Shown here: positions 62,375 through 64,000 of the stretch, one piece after another
Layout: the number at the start of each line of letters is the position of its first letter
Position numbering within the stretch: the first letter of the stretch is position 1
Notes under the pieces: model-generated
What the model was told of the DNA's origin: nothing
Seen by the model: only the letters and a program-made list of their open reading frames with translations
The model's database searches: none
Program-made: the position numbers and the translations under genes
Source of the DNA: Pseudomonas sp. S31
Lineage (GTDB): Bacteria > Pseudomonadota > Gammaproteobacteria > Pseudomonadales > Pseudomonadaceae
NCBI RefSeq assembly: GCF_016648105.1
Contig: NZ_JACVVE010000020.1
Location: 1 to 64,000 of the forward strand
Length of the DNA stretch: 64,000 nucleotides
Direction of reading: 5' to 3'

Positions 62375-63910
62375 ATGACGAGTACGCCCAAACCCCTGGT
62401 CCTGATCATCCTGGATGGATTCGGCCATAGCGAAAGCCCCGAATACAACGCCATCTACGCCGCCAACACACCGGTCTACGACCGCCTGCGCGCCACCCAG
62501 CCGCATGGCCTGATTTCCGGTTCCGGCATGGATGTCGGCCTGCCAGACGGGCAGATGGGCAACTCCGAAGTCGGCCACATGAACCTCGGTGCCGGCCGTG
62601 TCGTCTACCAGGACTTCACCCGGGTGACCAAGGCCATCCGTGACGGCGAGTTCTTCCACAACTCGGTGCTCACCGGCGCGGTAGACAAGGCCGCCAGTGC
62701 CGGCAAGGCCGTGCACATCCTCGGCCTGCTGTCCGACGGCGGCGTGCACAGCCACCAGGATCACCTGGTGGCCATGGCCGAACTGGCCGCGCAGCGTGGC
62801 GCCGAGAAGATCTACCTGCACGCCTTCCTCGACGGCCGTGATACCCCGCCGCGCAGCGCGCAGTCGTCGATCGAGCTGCTCGACGCGACCTTCGCCAAGC
62901 TCGGCAAAGGCCGCATCGCCAGCCTGATCGGCCGTTACTACGCGATGGACCGCGACAACCGCTGGGATCGGGTCAGCGCCGCCTACAACCTGATCGTCGA
63001 CAGCACCGCCGAGTACACCGCCGACAGCGCCCTGGCAGGCCTGGAAGCGGCCTACGCCCGTGACGAGAGCGACGAGTTCGTCAAGGCCACGCGCATCGGC
63101 GAAGCGGTCAAGGTCGAGGACGGCGACGCGGTGATCTTCATGAACTTCCGCGCCGACCGTGCCCGCGAACTGTCGCGGGTGTTCGTCGAGCCCGACTTCA
63201 ACGAGTTTCCGCGCCCGCGCCTGCCCAAGCTCGCGGCCTACATCGGCCTGACCCAGTATTCGGCGAAGATCCCGGCCCCGGCGGCGTTCGCCCCGGCCAG
63301 CCTGCACAACGTGCTCGGCGAATACCTGGCGAAGAACGGCAAGACCCAGCTGCGCATCGCCGAGACCGAGAAGTACGCCCACGTCACCTTCTTCTTCTCC
63401 GGCGGGCGTGAAGAACCGTTCGAAGGCGAGGAGCGCATCCTGATACCATCGCCGAAGGTCGCCACCTACGACCTGCAGCCGGAGATGAGCGCGCCGGAGG
63501 TCACCGACCGCATCGTCGAGGCCATCGAACAGCAGCGCTTCGACGTGATCGTGGTCAACTACGCCAACGGCGACATGGTCGGCCACACCGGCGTGTTCGA
63601 CGCCGCGGTCAAGGCCGTCGAGGCCCTGGATGGCTGCGTCGGGCGCATCGTCGCGGCGCTGGACAAGGTCGGCGGCGAAGCGCTGATCACCGCCGACCAC
63701 GGCAACGTCGAGCAGATGGAAGACGAATGCACCGGCCAGGCGCACACCGCGCACACCACCGAGCCGGTACCGTTCATCTACGTCGGCAAGCGCCCGGTGC
63801 AGGTCCGTGAAGGCGGCGTGCTGGCCGATGTGGCGCCGACCATGCTGAAGCTGCTGGGGCTGGAGAAGCCGGCCGAGATGACCGGCACCTCGATCCTGGT
63901 CGACGCCTGA
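62375..63910 (+). CDS. gpmI: 2,3-bisphosphoglycerate-independent phosphoglycerate mutase
   Basis: GpmI interconverts 3- and 2-phosphoglycerate using two Mn ions. The 511-aa alkaline-phosphatase-superfamily enzyme has LIILDGFGHSE (metal Asp), the phosphoserine site Ser64 in MGNSEVGHMNLGAG, FLDGRDTPPRS, NFRADRARE and the C-terminal ITADHGNVEQM. ATG at 62375 is preferred over the adjacent in-frame TTG at 62372. A strong terminator follows. Confidence 0.98.
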   Translation: MTSTPKPLVLIILDGFGHSESPEYNAIYAANTPVYDRLRATQPHGLISGSGMDVGLPDGQMGNSEVGHMNLGAGRVVYQDFTRVTKAIRDGEFFHNSVLTGAVDKAASAGKAVHILGLLSDGGVHSHQDHLVAMAELAAQRGAEKIYLHAFLDGRDTPPRSAQSSIELLDATFAKLGKGRIASLIGRYYAMDRDNRWDRVSAAYNLIVDSTAEYTADSALAGLEAAYARDESDEFVKATRIGEAVKVEDGDAVIFMNFRADRARELSRVFVEPDFNEFPRPRLPKLAAYIGLTQYSAKIPAPAAFAPASLHNVLGEYLAKNGKTQLRIAETEKYAHVTFFFSGGREEPFEGEERILIPSPKVATYDLQPEMSAPEVTDRIVEAIEQQRFDVIVVNYANGDMVGHTGVFDAAVKAVEALDGCVGRIVAALDKVGGEALITADHGNVEQMEDECTGQAHTAHTTEPVPFIYVGKRPVQVREGGVLADVAPTMLKLLGLEKPAEMTGTSILVDA

Positions 63911-63959
63911 ATCGGTGCATCGGGGCCGCGTTGCGACCCCCTTGCACATGAATTCCAGA

Positions 63960-63997
63960 CAAACGCCCCGCTGCGGCCCCAGCGAGGCGTTTTTTTT
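63960..63997 (+). terminator. Intrinsic terminator after gpmI
   Basis: AACGCC-CCGCTG and CAGCG-AGGCGTT arms form a long stem followed by eight T residues at the window end. Confidence 0.9.
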
Positions 63998-64000
63998 GCA

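Overview
The window is a stretch of high-GC gamma-proteobacterial chromosome, almost certainly from the Pseudomonas putida group. The evidence is the class II medium-chain-length polyhydroxyalkanoate (PHA) cluster phaC1-phaZ-phaC2-phaD with divergent phaFI, the gene order hslVU - pha - ubiE/ubiJ/ubiB - hisIE - tatABC - opgGH - hut - fbp - typA - thiI - glnA - ntrBC - secB - gpmI, protein lengths matching P. putida orthologues, and at least ten paired copies of the short REP palindrome typical of this group. The first ~100 bases are long C/G homopolymer runs and look like a contig-end artefact.

Layout: 121-2144 heat-shock protease hslVU behind a sigma-32-like promoter; 2291-9511 a DUF971 gene and the PHA locus; 9638-15787 ubiquinone genes (ubiE, ubiJ, ubiB), hisI-hisE, tatABC and rsmE in one direction; 15887-17464 a chemoreceptor with an unusually short sensor domain; 17517-20084 a polar amino-acid ABC transporter; 20334-24639 opgGH (osmoregulated periplasmic glucans); 24903-26308 dtd and pip; 26494-32004 a 5.5-kb accessory gene for a giant leucine-rich-repeat NEL-type E3 ubiquitin ligase effector, set between housekeeping genes; 32044-41874 a complete histidine utilisation (hut) locus of the formylglutamate type with operator-like palindromes for HutC; 41995-44933 lipocalin, small lipoprotein and a dCache chemoreceptor; 44976-49283 DUF924, fbp and glgP; 49481-50457 a cysteine-cluster protein, a candidate small RNA and a gene-poor stretch; 50458-53861 typA and thiI; 54335-59932 the nitrogen-control block glnA, a secreted cupin-chorismate mutase fusion, ntrB, ntrC and the NtrC-dependent small RNA NrsZ; 59926-64000 a membrane protein, trmL, secB, grxC, a YibN-like rhodanese protein and gpmI.

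Functional themes: carbon storage (PHA synthesis, depolymerisation, granule phasins and regulator, plus glycogen phosphorylase and fructose-bisphosphatase) and nitrogen acquisition (hut genes and the NtrBC/glnA system) dominate. Sequence signals support three sigma-54/NtrC units (glnA, ntrBC, nrsZ). The most unusual items are the NEL effector, the cupin-chorismate mutase lipoprotein, the two-module NrsZ locus, the candidate small RNA at 49917-50049, and matching palindromes in front of phaC1 and phaI that may be PhaD operators. I see no prophage, insertion sequence, CRISPR array, tRNA or rRNA.
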